Below are positions 48,331 through 48,401 of a stretch of 48,401 nt of DNA, piece by piece. Made by a program: the position numbers and the translations under genes. The DNA is from Streptomyces inusitatus (GTDB lineage Bacteria; Actinomycetota; Actinomycetes; Streptomycetales; Streptomycetaceae). The notes beneath the pieces were generated by a model that searched no databases, was not told the origin of the DNA, and saw nothing but the letters and a program-made list of their open reading frames with translations. The stretch's first letter is position 1. The number at the start of each line of letters is the position of its first letter. The stretch is from assembly GCF_014651115.1 (NCBI RefSeq), contig NZ_BMWG01000012.1, positions 1 through 48,401 on the forward strand, written 5' to 3'.

Positions 48331-48401
48331 TCGCGGGGCCCCCCCGCCCCCAACCGCAGGCCCCCCGGGGCGCCGGGGCGGGGGGGGGGCCCCCGGGGCG
48401 C
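48331..48401. other. Abnormal G/C homopolymer tail
   Basis: The end of the window contains seven C, then two six-C-or-longer runs, and a run of ten G, unlike anything else in the segment. It has no ORF or promoter-like feature. It may be a contig end with sequencing error, or a strongly structured G-rich element. Confidence 0.5.

Overview
The window is a high-GC actinobacterial chromosome segment, almost certainly from a Streptomyces or close relative. The evidence is strong third-position G/C bias, GTG and TTG starts, many -10 hexamers only 6-8 nt ahead of a start codon (leaderless transcripts), Tat-type signal peptides, F420-type oxidoreductase families, a monomeric NADP isocitrate dehydrogenase, and a gene order I recall from the Streptomyces core chromosome. 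No insertion sequence, prophage, CRISPR array or large biosynthetic cluster is visible. Reading is from sequence alone, so family assignments rest on visible motifs and remembered family features.

Layout. 1-3.9 kb: tail of tRNA-Val(GAC), a TFIIB-type zinc-ribbon protein, an APH-type phosphotransferase, a small membrane protein, and a tail-anchored Ser/Thr kinase preceded by four evenly spaced hairpins. 3.9-11.5 kb: a SpoU/TrmH methyltransferase, then corrinoid/siroheme genes on the minus strand: a precorrin-2 dehydrogenase/uroporphyrinogen-III methyltransferase fusion, a BluB-CobT fusion with a ~615-residue Pro/Ala/Glu/Val-rich N-terminus, and CobL (CbiE-CbiT). 11.7-15.5 kb: a GNAT acetyltransferase and the methionine importer metN-metI-metQ, preceded by a 28-residue leader ORF ending in a Cys/Met-rich run of rare codons. 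15.8-21.8 kb: two small membrane proteins, a GNAT protein, a sigma region-4 remnant, a Tat-exported glycerophosphodiesterase with a PHO-box-like site, a PlsC acyltransferase, and a TetR-MFS efflux pair with a visible operator.

21.9-30.3 kb holds arginine biosynthesis: argC-argJ-argB-argD-argR with 4-bp overlaps or a 7-bp gap, then (beyond a convergent flavin-split-barrel gene) argG and argH. Both transcription units start at good promoters overlapped by ARG-box-like operators, so the encoded ArgR probably represses both. The genes cover conversion of N-acetylglutamyl phosphate through to arginine except ornithine carbamoyltransferase, which is not in the window; ArgJ recycles the acetyl group.

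30.4-48.4 kb is a mixed regulatory and redox region: a HEAT protein plus a MerR-HEAT regulator with a 19-bp-spacer promoter, a DUF5997-like protein divergent from a LysR ligand-binding domain lacking its HTH, small conserved proteins, an F420-type LLM enzyme, a flavin monooxygenase, an F420-reductase-like protein, isocitrate dehydrogenase, MFS and EamA transporters each paired with a divergent regulator-like gene, a histidine-phosphatase fold lacking both catalytic histidines, and a Tat-exported GHL10-type glycoside hydrolase. The last ~70 bases are abnormal G/C homopolymers, possibly a contig end.

The most interesting signals are the Cys/Met leader peptide ahead of metN, the BluB-CobT protein with its long acidic tail, the MerR/HEAT pair, the hairpin array before the kinase, the catalytically degenerate phosphatase fold, and the two divergent genes whose start codons share one CATG.
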